A DNA stretch of 64,000 bases from Atopobium sp. (lineage in GTDB: Bacteria; Actinomycetota; Coriobacteriia; Coriobacteriales; Atopobiaceae), in contig JABZHC010000002.1 of NCBI GenBank assembly GCA_015259035.1, forward strand, positions 15,820-79,819, read 5' to 3'. Shown piece after piece: positions 1-7,604 of the stretch. Within the stretch, counting starts at the first letter, position 1. The number at the start of each line of letters is the position of its first letter. The notes below the pieces were generated by a model. That model saw only the letters and a list, made by a program, of their open reading frames with translations, searched no databases and was not told where the DNA came from. A program made the translations under genes and the position numbers.

Positions 1-2
1 GT

Positions 3-251
3 CTTGAAGCTGCAAAGATGTTTAGGATTTTTGAAGGCGGACCAGGGTTTCAAGAGCTTATTCAGCAAGGAAAGCTTTCTGTGCTGTTGCAAGAGGAAAC
101 TTCATTTACACAGTCGGTTTCTTTTGTACTTGCGCATTTCCTTAATGAGTTAGGCATTTTGCCCCAGCTGCGCGAGGCTCAAATTGCCCTGCAAGCAACT
201 CCTGAGAAAAAGCCATTTAGTTTGTTTAACAGGAAGAAGGAAGTGGGTTAA
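3..251 (+). CDS. tadZ: TadZ/CpaE-like pilus assembly ATPase, C-terminal end (5' truncated)
   Basis: The reading frame is open from the first bases of the window with no in-window start needed, so this is the tail of a longer gene. Only about 80 residues are visible. They end in a short basic stretch (LFNRKKEVG) after a helix-rich segment, as in the C-termini of TadZ/CpaE MinD-like proteins that place the Tad secretion machine at the cell pole. No ATPase motif lies in the visible part, so the identity rests on the position directly before tadA. Its stop codon overlaps the tadA start (TAATG), which indicates translational coupling. Confidence 0.6.
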   Translation, partial: LEAAKMFRIFEGGPGFQELIQQGKLSVLLQEETSFTQSVSFVLAHFLNELGILPQLREAQIALQATPEKKPFSLFNRKKEVG

Positions 252-1603
252 TGCTTGTCTTTGAACGCGTTGCTAAGCAAATTGAGGCGCAAGAAGAAAA
301 TGACTCACAACTTCAAAAAGAACAGTTTCAGAAGGCTAGAAAGAAGTTAAAAGAAAAACTTGTTTCTCGATTAGGGCTTTCTACGGTCTCGTCTCTCATT
401 ACAGGCAGTGATATTGATCGAGTAAGAGATGAACTAAGAGTTACCTGTGAAGCAATTGTTAATGAAGAGAAGGATGAGCTTTTTAGTTCAGTTAACTACG
501 AGGAAATAATCGAGCAAGTAATTAATGAGGTGTGTGGTCTTGGTCCAATTCAGCCACTACTGAATGATAAAGATGTTACTGAAATCATGATTAACGGCTG
601 CAACAATCTGTTTTACGAGAAAAACGGCGAGCTATTTGAATCAAAAACAGTCTTTGATTCAGAAGAGCAGATTTTGATTGTTATGGATCGCATTTTGTCT
701 CCATTAGGAAGAAGACTGGATAGAGTAAGTCCTATTGTTGATGCTCGTCTTGAGAATGGGGACCGTGTCAATGCAGTTGCAAGCCCTGTTGCGGTGAATG
801 GCACTTCAGTAACTATTCGAAGATTTACCGGAAAAATTACTTCTTTGGACCGACTAGTGGAAATGAAATCACTGCCTCAATGGCTTGCAAGATTTTTGTC
901 TTGGGCTGTGAAATGCAGACAGGGAATCGCTGTTGTTGGAGGAACGGGATCAGGCAAGACAACGCTTTTAAATGCGCTTTCATGTGAAATTTCAAAGTCA
1001 GAAAGAATTGTCACTATTGAGGACTCAGCGGAGCTTAAGTTTGATTCACATCCAAACGTTGTCAGACTAGAGGCTCGTCCTGCTTCGATAGAAGGAACAG
1101 GAGAAATAACCATTAGATCATTGGTGAGAAATGCGCTTCGAATGAGACCAGACCGCATTGTAGTCGGCGAGGTAAGAGGTGAAGAGTGCATTGATATGTT
1201 GCAGGCTATGAATACAGGTCACGATGGTTCACTGACCACGCTGCATGCTGGAACTGCTCAAGAGGCAATATTACGCCTGGTGTTAATGGCTCGTTTTGGC
1301 ATGGACTTACCTGCAGAAATTATAGAACAGCAGATAGCAACTGCACTTGATTTGATAGTTATGTCTCAAAGATTTCCCGATGGAAAGCGATATGTAACCA
1401 GCGTTTCAGAAATTTCTTTGTCTTCGTCAGGATCAATCGAAGTACAAGAGGTGGTGTCATTTGACGTGCAGAAAAGAAGTTGGCTTTTTGTAAAAATCCC
1501 TTCTTTTATCAATCACGCCATAAAAGATGGATTACTCAATAAAAAGGAGGTTACTTCATGGATGTCATTACTTCCACAATCACAGGAGGTGCTTTTGGAG
1601 TAA
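251..1603 (+). CDS. tadA: TadA/CpaF secretion ATPase of the Tad pilus
   Basis: A 450-residue member of the VirB11-like type II/IV secretion ATPase family, which powers export and assembly of Flp pili from the cytoplasmic face of the membrane. Visible motifs are a Walker A GGTGSGKTT near residue 230, an Asp/Glu-rich stretch (VTIEDSAEL), a Walker B region with VVGEVRGEE near residue 303 and a His box TLHAG near residue 329. The length matches the family. The ATG overlaps the preceding stop (TAATG), and the 3' end overlaps tadB by 46 bp, so the operon is tightly coupled. Confidence 0.93.
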   Translation: MLVFERVAKQIEAQEENDSQLQKEQFQKARKKLKEKLVSRLGLSTVSSLITGSDIDRVRDELRVTCEAIVNEEKDELFSSVNYEEIIEQVINEVCGLGPIQPLLNDKDVTEIMINGCNNLFYEKNGELFESKTVFDSEEQILIVMDRILSPLGRRLDRVSPIVDARLENGDRVNAVASPVAVNGTSVTIRRFTGKITSLDRLVEMKSLPQWLARFLSWAVKCRQGIAVVGGTGSGKTTLLNALSCEISKSERIVTIEDSAELKFDSHPNVVRLEARPASIEGTGEITIRSLVRNALRMRPDRIVVGEVRGEECIDMLQAMNTGHDGSLTTLHAGTAQEAILRLVLMARFGMDLPAEIIEQQIATALDLIVMSQRFPDGKRYVTSVSEISLSSSGSIEVQEVVSFDVQKRSWLFVKIPSFINHAIKDGLLNKKEVTSWMSLLPQSQEVLLE

Positions 1604-2493
1604 TTATTTATTTTTTTATATGTAACGGTGAAGAAAAAACTGTCTCTCAAATAAGTATACGAATAACAGGTTATGTGGGCTATCTCTTTCATTTTGCGCG
1701 CAATAGTATTTTTGTCCAGAGCCTGCTCAAATGGGAGCCTTTTTCTTATGTATCAATACAGCTACGTAATCGCTTTCTTTACAAATATGGAATCACCTTA
1801 GTCAGTGATGCCTTTGTACTGTTTTTTATTAGTGATATAGCTGCATCAATTCTGTTTGGCATTTTATTTGAGTCTGTAATTGGTCTGTTTTGCGGTCTTC
1901 TCTTGTTATTTCTAGGTCCTTATTTTCTCTATGAACACGCTAAGCATCAGACTGCTTTAGAAATTGCCCATATGATGCCTTCAATTTTTAGAACTATTGC
2001 TGTTGCTCTTGGGTCAGGTCTCACACTTTCACAATCTATTGAATATGTCAGTAAACATACAGAAGGTGTTGTATCAGAAAATTTTTGTATTGCAGACATG
2101 CAGATTAAGTGCGGTTTTCCTATTGAAGAAGCTATTGAAGACTTGGCAGAGAGACTGGATGCTCCGGGTGTTAATTTGCTGGCTAGCGCTTTGGTAATTT
2201 CACACAGAACGGGCTCTCCGCTTAAGAGTCTGTTACAAAAAACTGCCGAGTTAGTTGAATTACAAGAGAAGAATCAAAGACTTATAGCAACAAAGACTGC
2301 TCAAGTTAGATTATCTGCTCGAATTGTATGTCTTCTCCCCGTTGTTCTGTTGATTGTTTTGTCGCTTTTATCACCAGACTTTCAAAAGGGTTTATTTACG
2401 CCATCGGGCGTTATATGCACAGTGATTGCAATGGTCATGGACTGTATTGCTCTTTTGATTATTCGAAGCATTATGAAAGGAGTAATGAAGTGA
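1558..2493 (+). CDS. tadB: TadB-like inner-membrane platform protein
   Basis: A 311-residue polytopic membrane protein with a type II secretion system F (T2SSF) domain in the second half (about residues 130-255), including the helix containing GSGLTLSQSIEYV. TadB and TadC together form the platform on which TadA acts. The ATG lies inside the end of tadA and has a strong ribosome-binding site (AAGGAGG) a few bases upstream, which fixes the start. Membrane segments flank the cytoplasmic domain. Confidence 0.88.
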   Translation: MDVITSTITGGAFGVIIYFFICNGEEKTVSQISIRITGYVGYLFHFARNSIFVQSLLKWEPFSYVSIQLRNRFLYKYGITLVSDAFVLFFISDIAASILFGILFESVIGLFCGLLLLFLGPYFLYEHAKHQTALEIAHMMPSIFRTIAVALGSGLTLSQSIEYVSKHTEGVVSENFCIADMQIKCGFPIEEAIEDLAERLDAPGVNLLASALVISHRTGSPLKSLLQKTAELVELQEKNQRLIATKTAQVRLSARIVCLLPVVLLIVLSLLSPDFQKGLFTPSGVICTVIAMVMDCIALLIIRSIMKGVMK

Positions 2494-3104
2494 TAGATCT
2501 AACTTGCTCTTTAGCGTTTGCGTTATGCATAGCCATTCTCGTCTTAGTTATGCCCGTAAATTTGAATCAATTTGATTTTCATCGTTATTACCAGCAAATT
2601 ATGAGAGGTGTAAAAGGTCTCAGGAGAGTGAGTCGTCGAGCAAAGTTAGAGTTTACAAGAAAATCATGTCTACGCGAGATGCCAGAAATGATTGATATTT
2701 TGATTCTTGGACTGTCGTCAGGGCTATCTTTTGATTCGGCACTAGATTTGTATTGTTTACGAGAATCAGGCGAGCTATCAAAAGAGCTTTCAAATGCTCA
2801 TATGACTTGGAAGCTTGGTGCTACTACTCGTGAAGAAGCTCTCAATCAGATGGCTGCCAGAGTGGGAGTTCCTTCACTTAAAAGCTTTGCGACTGTTGTA
2901 AATGAGGCGCTTACTTTTGGAACTCCTCTTGCAGAAATATTAGATAGACAGGCTTCAGTTCTTCGAGATGAACAACGTTCTTTACTGGAAACGGAAATCG
3001 AAAAAATTCCAATTAAAATGCTCATCCCTCTGGGAACGTTAATTGTTCCAGCAATGTTACTTGCAATTTTAGGTCCTTTGCTTGGGCCTGCATTTTCTTC
3101 TTAG
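2490..3104 (+). CDS. tadC: TadC-like inner-membrane platform protein
   Basis: A 204-residue T2SSF-domain protein with an N-terminal membrane helix, the segment ILGLSSGLSFDSALDLY and a hydrophobic C-terminus. The frame is open upstream, but the start is taken as GTG at 2490, which overlaps the tadB stop (GTGA) and is preceded by AAAGGAG. That gives a coupled gene of normal size for the short TadC type found in Actinobacteria. It is expected to pair with TadB in the membrane. Confidence 0.85.
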   Translation: MIDLTCSLAFALCIAILVLVMPVNLNQFDFHRYYQQIMRGVKGLRRVSRRAKLEFTRKSCLREMPEMIDILILGLSSGLSFDSALDLYCLRESGELSKELSNAHMTWKLGATTREEALNQMAARVGVPSLKSFATVVNEALTFGTPLAEILDRQASVLRDEQRSLLETEIEKIPIKMLIPLGTLIVPAMLLAILGPLLGPAFSS

Positions 3105-3116
3105 GAGAAAGGAAAG

Positions 3117-3308
3117 ATGATGATGTATTTGTATCAATTTTTTAGGTATTTTCGTGACTTAAAAGAAGATGAATCAGGACAAGGAACTACAGAGTATGCA
3201 ATTTTGGTCGGTGTACTTGTAGTTATTGCAATTGTCGCAATCATTGCTTTTAAGGGTAAAGTTTCTGAACTTTGGGAAGCAATTACTTCTGGAATTAATT
3301 CTCTATGA
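3117..3308 (+). CDS. flp: Flp type IVb pilin
   Basis: A 63-residue prepilin with a leader ending in ESG, then QGTTEYAIL and a long hydrophobic helix. This gives Gly at -1, Glu at +5 and Tyr at +6, the cleavage and assembly signature of Flp pilins processed by a TadV-type prepilin peptidase. The mature product would be about 42 residues, typical of the major Tad pilin. The gene is preceded by GGAGAAAGGA and overlaps the next start by ATGA. No prepilin peptidase gene lies in the window. Confidence 0.92.
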   Translation: MMMYLYQFFRYFRDLKEDESGQGTTEYAILVGVLVVIAIVAIIAFKGKVSELWEAITSGINSL

Positions 3309-3769
3309 GTAAGAAAAGCACTGCCGCTTATTCTGTGTTTATTATTGCCACTGTATGTTTGCTAGTTTCTGCGTTTCTTTTCTTACCAAGAAAACAGACT
3401 GATTCATCAAATACAAGCTCAGATTACGCGCAAACTCAGAAATTTAGGGTAGAAAAAAGATCTGATGAACAGCCAATCTCATATGAAGCTGCAAAAGATT
3501 TATTTGAGCAGAATTCCGTACAAAGAGATAGTAAAGAAACCATTCAAGACGAAGCACAAAGTGTTTTAGAGAGCTATCAACAAAGAGCTGATTGTGTACT
3601 TGTTTATTCCGGATATATAGATCTAGCTGGCAATGTATGGAGCTGTTTGGTTAATGGTGGAAATTGGTCGGAGCTTGTGACTATTTCTGATCAGGGAGAG
3701 ATAAGGAGGGTCTCAACATGTCATATCTCTACTCAAGATGTAAAGAATCTATTAGAAGAATCAAACTAG
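3305..3769 (+). CDS. Tad-locus membrane-anchored protein of unknown function
   Basis: A 154-residue protein with one N-terminal membrane helix (about residues 9-28) followed by a polar extracytoplasmic region. I do not recognise a family. It sits between the Flp pilin (ATGA overlap) and the next pseudopilin (52 bp overlap), so an accessory role in pilus assembly is inferred only from position. It has no pilin-type cleavage motif. Confidence 0.6.
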   Translation: MSKKSTAAYSVFIIATVCLLVSAFLFLPRKQTDSSNTSSDYAQTQKFRVEKRSDEQPISYEAAKDLFEQNSVQRDSKETIQDEAQSVLESYQQRADCVLVYSGYIDLAGNVWSCLVNGGNWSELVTISDQGEIRRVSTCHISTQDVKNLLEESN

Positions 3770-3966
3770 GGGTTAAGAATACACAAGGACAAGCAACGCT
3801 TGAATATGCCTTGGTTTTATTTTCGTGCTTGATTGTCATTACGTCTCTTGGTGTGATATATCACTTTGTGCAAAATGGAGCAGTTGTTCAACTGGCTACT
3901 CAAGCTGCTTCACATACTATGCATGACTCTCTTTTAGATTTAGCAAAAGATGTTCTCTCGTTTTAA
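3718..3966 (+). CDS. Flp/TadE-like minor pilin
   Basis: An 82-residue prepilin-like protein. A basic N-terminal leader of about 24 residues ends in QG and is followed by QATLEYALVLF, giving Gly -1, Glu +5 and Tyr +6, and a single hydrophobic helix. The start follows a clear AAGGAGG site inside the preceding gene. The leader is longer than that of the Flp pilin upstream, suggesting a minor or pseudo-pilin rather than the main subunit. It overlaps the next gene by 17 bp. Confidence 0.8.
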   Translation: MSYLYSRCKESIRRIKLGVKNTQGQATLEYALVLFSCLIVITSLGVIYHFVQNGAVVQLATQAASHTMHDSLLDLAKDVLSF

Positions 3967-4426
3967 ACAGAATACTGGTCAAGCGTCAGTAGAAGCGGCG
4001 CTGTTATTTCCAGTTATTCTGATGATTATTGCATTGCTTGTAGAACCTATCTGCATTCTCTATACAAAGACAGTTATGGATGGAGCCTGTGCAGAAGGAT
4101 TAAGAGTAGCAACAACGTCTTCTGATACTGAGTTAATAGAGTCCTATATCAAGCGCAGACTTAAGGCTATACCGGAGATACCTCTATTCCATAAGAGTGG
4201 AGATGAGGACTGGAATATTTCTATTGATAAAAAAGAAAAAGATGTTCTGATTGAAATTACGGGCCATGTGGCAGCAATGCCGCCAATAGGCTGGTGTTTA
4301 TTCCTTGCAGGGCAGACGGATGATCAAGGAATTGTTTTGAAATCTAGTTTATCTGCTAGCACGTATCCAGATTGGATTGAGGGTTCTTATGCAGATTGGA
4401 TTGCCTTTTGGAAAGGACAAGCATAA
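3950..4426 (+). CDS. tadE: TadE-family pseudopilin
   Basis: A 158-residue protein with the TadE-type N-terminus NTGQASVEAALLFPV: a prepilin-like Gly followed by Glu at +5 and a hydrophobic helix, then a polar C-terminal domain. TadE/TadF proteins are minor pseudopilins needed for Flp pilus assembly. Both ends overlap neighbouring genes, so it is part of one coupled operon. Confidence 0.82.
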   Translation: MFSRFKQNTGQASVEAALLFPVILMIIALLVEPICILYTKTVMDGACAEGLRVATTSSDTELIESYIKRRLKAIPEIPLFHKSGDEDWNISIDKKEKDVLIEITGHVAAMPPIGWCLFLAGQTDDQGIVLKSSLSASTYPDWIEGSYADWIAFWKGQA

Positions 4427-6446
4427 GAAAATAAGGCTTGGACTTTCCATGTTTATAGACGATACAGGCGGTATTACGTCAATCGCTTTTGCAAGCGCTC
4501 TTTTGGTATGTCTAGCTCTTGTATTTGCGTTGGTATCAGTTGCATGGGTCTCATCGAGGGCATACAAAACTCAGTCAATAGCAGATGCTGCTTCCATGGC
4601 GGGAGAAAATGTCGTAGCTAAATACACAACTATTGCGCAGGTAATTGATGCGAGCATCTTAAGTCTTGGATTGTCGGGTTTGTTGTGTGTTGGTGCTGGA
4701 TTGGTGGCTTCGTGTGTTCCAGGTTTAGCATCAGCGGGCTCCAAATTGTGTGATACAGGTTTTAAGACACTTGAAGCTCGTAAAAAATTTGCTACTTCAG
4801 CTTGTGAAGGTTTAGAAACAACTGAGAAAATGCTTCCAGTTTTTGCAGCAATGGCAGCGAGCTCTTGTATACAAAAGAACTCTACTGATACTGGAAACTT
4901 TATAGGATCAGCACTTTTGTTTCCCGCTCAATCGCAATCTAATTTTGGACATTTAAATAGTGATGTTTCAGCAGATGAATTAAAAGAGCAGAGCGAGCTA
5001 TTACAGGAAATAGCAAGAAAAATTGAAGAGTTGCAGAGTAAAGCAGAGTCATCTAAAAAGAGGGCGTGGGAGGCAGACTGTGGTGGAGGCCCGTATTCTA
5101 TGCGCGAGAGAGCGGAGCATCTTGCTGGCCTTTCTGGGGATATCAATCCATCTATCCCGTCACCAACCTCTTGGACGTTTGGTATTGCTTTAAAGCGAGC
5201 CAGAGCATACTACAGAGCTCGATATGATCAAGAAACTGTCAATGGAAGCACCGCAGAAGAGTTGCGTGATTCTGCTATACGAAAAGCTTTTTATAACTTT
5301 GCACACCAGGAACTTTCTAAAGGGTTTTATAAAGAAACAGCTGACGGCGAGGTTGATATGAATTTACCTCGATTGCCACATAACTTAGAGGAGACAAAGA
5401 AAACAGACCTGTATCTAAAACCTATTTGGCCTTGTACTTATGAAAACGGCGAGAAAACCATTCATGCCCATAGATCTTGTCCAGGCGCAACTGGAGAAAA
5501 CGCAGGATTTGCGTCGTTACAAGATTTAGATTCTGGAGCGGTTCGTGAGTGTCAACATTGTCATTTTACAAGTGATGATGTGGGAAGGGTGGCATCTGCC
5601 TCAACAAATATTGATAACGGGTTTGAGTATTACTGGAAGATCGTAGTTGAAGAGTCCGAAGTTTATGAATCATCGCGAAAACAAATAAAAGATTTGCAAA
5701 AGGAGTTGTCTGAAGCTGCAGATAAATCAACAGGTTTATTTCAAAAAGCACTTGATGCTCTGAAGGTTGCTAGACCCAGATTATGTCCACCAGGTGCTTG
5801 GGGTTGTATTTCATTTGTGAGAAGAGGCGGCTCATCTCCAGAATTCCAAGGAAGTTTGGGAACGCTTGAGCAGTCGGTTTTTCTTCCAGAAGGATATGCA
5901 ATATCTGGTGCAGTACTTGCCCCAGATGGCTCATCCACAGATAACGTTCTTTCAAGCTTTTTTGACCAGGTTGAAAGGAGGGGAGGGTTTATCGGACAGG
6001 CTATAGATAAAGTAATGAGTTTGTGGGGATCTCTTTTAATCTCATATGGGGATGGCGTAACTTCTTGGTCCTCTAAACTATCAGAATTTCTTGATAACGT
6101 TGACGGAATAACAGGTGGAAGTATCGGCTCAAAATTACAGAGTGCTTTGAAACAAATAGTCGTTGATGCCGGATTAGAGCCAAGCGATTTAAGACAAATG
6201 AAGCCTGTTCTTGTTAATACAGAAAGAATTTTGAAACAAGCTGGCTTCGAGAAAGAATCAACGATTCGTGAGCTAGTCCAGAAAATACCCAATACATCAG
6301 ACCCGATTGCTTTAGCTCGTTCACTTGGTGCGTTTTCTCTCCAGTATTTACCTGACAAAATAACAATTGCAAAATTGACTATTCCTGTTCTTGATATTGA
6401 GATTCCTTTAGAAATTGATGTTAAGAAAGTGTTTGGTGGCACATGA
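4389..6446 (+). CDS. Large TadG-like pseudopilin with Cys/His cluster
   Basis: A protein of about 685 residues with an N-terminal membrane helix preceded by DDTGGITSIAFAS, a prepilin-like signature lacking the +5 Glu. A long extracytoplasmic region contains a coiled-coil-like stretch (roughly residues 180-220). The middle carries HAHRSC followed about 26 residues later by CQHCH, a spacing resembling Ada-type zinc-binding motifs. The start is uncertain: ATG 4389 has GAGGG five bases upstream and is preferred, but the frame stays open further upstream and ATG 4449 is also possible. It overlaps tadE and, by ATGA, the next pseudopilin. It probably forms part of the pilus base or tip; the function is inferred from context. 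Confidence 0.65.
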   Translation: MQIGLPFGKDKHKKIRLGLSMFIDDTGGITSIAFASALLVCLALVFALVSVAWVSSRAYKTQSIADAASMAGENVVAKYTTIAQVIDASILSLGLSGLLCVGAGLVASCVPGLASAGSKLCDTGFKTLEARKKFATSACEGLETTEKMLPVFAAMAASSCIQKNSTDTGNFIGSALLFPAQSQSNFGHLNSDVSADELKEQSELLQEIARKIEELQSKAESSKKRAWEADCGGGPYSMRERAEHLAGLSGDINPSIPSPTSWTFGIALKRARAYYRARYDQETVNGSTAEELRDSAIRKAFYNFAHQELSKGFYKETADGEVDMNLPRLPHNLEETKKTDLYLKPIWPCTYENGEKTIHAHRSCPGATGENAGFASLQDLDSGAVRECQHCHFTSDDVGRVASASTNIDNGFEYYWKIVVEESEVYESSRKQIKDLQKELSEAADKSTGLFQKALDALKVARPRLCPPGAWGCISFVRRGGSSPEFQGSLGTLEQSVFLPEGYAISGAVLAPDGSSTDNVLSSFFDQVERRGGFIGQAIDKVMSLWGSLLISYGDGVTSWSSKLSEFLDNVDGITGGSIGSKLQSALKQIVVDAGLEPSDLRQMKPVLVNTERILKQAGFEKESTIRELVQKIPNTSDPIALARSLGAFSLQYLPDKITIAKLTIPVLDIEIPLEIDVKKVFGGT

Positions 6447-6901
6447 GAACAATGAAATTTCTTTGTTGCCAGAAAGGGCAGATGTTTGTTGAGACTGCAT
6501 TGGTACTTCCAGTTGTATTGGTAGTAGCTTTAATTGCAATCAATCTATTTAAGTTTGCAGATATGTGCTCAAAGTTTGACCGTGTTGCGGCTGATCAAAT
6601 TATTGCTCATGGAATTTCTTCTAGTCACTCTGCAAATGAAGATGCTCCAGAAAACCTAGCTCAAAGAATAAAAACTGCTCTTAAATGTGATGACAGTTGC
6701 GACATTGTTGTCTCATTGAAGGGAGAAAGGGAGGGGATTGGGAACATGGTCTCTGTTTTTCCTAAATACCAAGTAACTCTTAAGTACAAGCCTTGGCCAC
6801 ATACCCTGCGTCTCCCTTTAGTGTCACTAGAGTCTCCTCTATGTCTTACTCATACAACCTCAATTGTTGTTAGTCCCTACAAGTCGGGAGTTGTGATTTG
6901 A
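6443..6901 (+). CDS. tadE: TadE-family pseudopilin
   Basis: A 152-residue TadE-like protein with an N-terminal QKGQMFVETALVLPVV signature (Gly, then Glu at +5) and one hydrophobic helix, followed by a small extracytoplasmic domain with two cysteines in CDDSC. The ATGA overlap with the preceding gene shows coupling. It is the third TadE/TadG-type component of this locus. Confidence 0.8.
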   Translation: MRTMKFLCCQKGQMFVETALVLPVVLVVALIAINLFKFADMCSKFDRVAADQIIAHGISSSHSANEDAPENLAQRIKTALKCDDSCDIVVSLKGEREGIGNMVSVFPKYQVTLKYKPWPHTLRLPLVSLESPLCLTHTTSIVVSPYKSGVVI

Positions 6902-7419
6902 AAATGAACGTACAAGTTTCGATAGAAGAAGTCCCTAATTCTGAACAGATTTTTGAATTGTTACAAGGGGGCTTTGAAAAGTTCGTTGGGCTTTTGGGTA
7001 CCGAGATAACAGCTCCTCCAGTATTACTTCTGAGGTGCTCTTCAGTTCATACTTTTGGAATGACATATCCGATTGATATTGCATTTGCAGACGATCACGG
7101 AGAAATTTTAAAAATTCGGAGACGAGTACAGCCTAAACAAATTCATAGCTGCGCGGGTGCCTATTGCACATTTGAAAGACCATCGATTGATGATTTCCCG
7201 TGGTTTGAGGTGGGTCAGAAAGTGCTCATTCAAGAAATAAGTACTGAAGAAAGTAACGTTGAAAGAAGGAGTCGCTATGGTTATAGAAAACTACTCCGTA
7301 AAAATTTGCCCCAGATGCGGAGAAAAGCTGTTTCAGGACATGAGAATTTGTTACGGGTGCCTTCTAGACTTCAGCGGCCCAAGCTCGCTTGTATGCAATC
7401 TCGAAACATCAAGAAATAA
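6898..7419 (+). CDS. DUF192 family protein
   Basis: The first 115 or so residues match the DUF192 (COG1430) pattern: a core with CSSVHTFGMTYPIDIAF, then DDHGEILKI, ending in a short beta segment. DUF192 genes are often found downstream of actinobacterial tad operons; the function is unknown. The start is taken as TTG 6898, overlapping the previous stop and seven bases after GGGAG; ATG 6904 is the alternative. The last 55 residues are arginine-rich and overlap the next gene by 143 bp, so they look like read-through into its frame rather than conserved sequence. Confidence 0.72.
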   Translation: MKMNVQVSIEEVPNSEQIFELLQGGFEKFVGLLGTEITAPPVLLLRCSSVHTFGMTYPIDIAFADDHGEILKIRRRVQPKQIHSCAGAYCTFERPSIDDFPWFEVGQKVLIQEISTEESNVERRSRYGYRKLLRKNLPQMRRKAVSGHENLLRVPSRLQRPKLACMQSRNIKK

Positions 7420-7549
7420 AAGAATTGCTAGCCTTCCTTTTATAGAAACTGATGAGTATTTGCTTTCCGAAGAAGTAGGAGAGGAGTGGGATAAAGGACT
7501 GCCACCTGCTTTGTTTGAATTGGATAACTCATATTCACCAGCAGATTAA
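7277..7549 (+). CDS. Small zinc-ribbon protein
   Basis: A 90-residue protein with an N-terminal zinc ribbon, CPRCGEKLF followed by CYGCLL, and an acidic C-terminal half. The ATG follows AGAAGGAG by a few bases, which fixes the start inside the 3' part of the DUF192 gene. No further domain is recognisable. As the last gene of the tad operon it could be a regulatory or adaptor protein, but this is inference from position only. Confidence 0.65.
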   Translation: MVIENYSVKICPRCGEKLFQDMRICYGCLLDFSGPSSLVCNLETSRNKRIASLPFIETDEYLLSEEVGEEWDKGLPPALFELDNSYSPAD

Positions 7550-7604
7550 TTAGTACGTGGTATCCTTTTAGGAAGAGTTGCGAAAGTAACATAAAGGAGT
7601 TTTC

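Noticed and set aside
3718..3966. Second Flp major pilin
   Set aside because: The long leader and different C-terminus fit a minor pilin or TadE-like protein better than a duplicate major pilin.
5741..6442. A 233-codon antisense frame within the large Tad pseudopilin
   Set aside because: No family motifs and wholly inside a coupled operon on the other strand.
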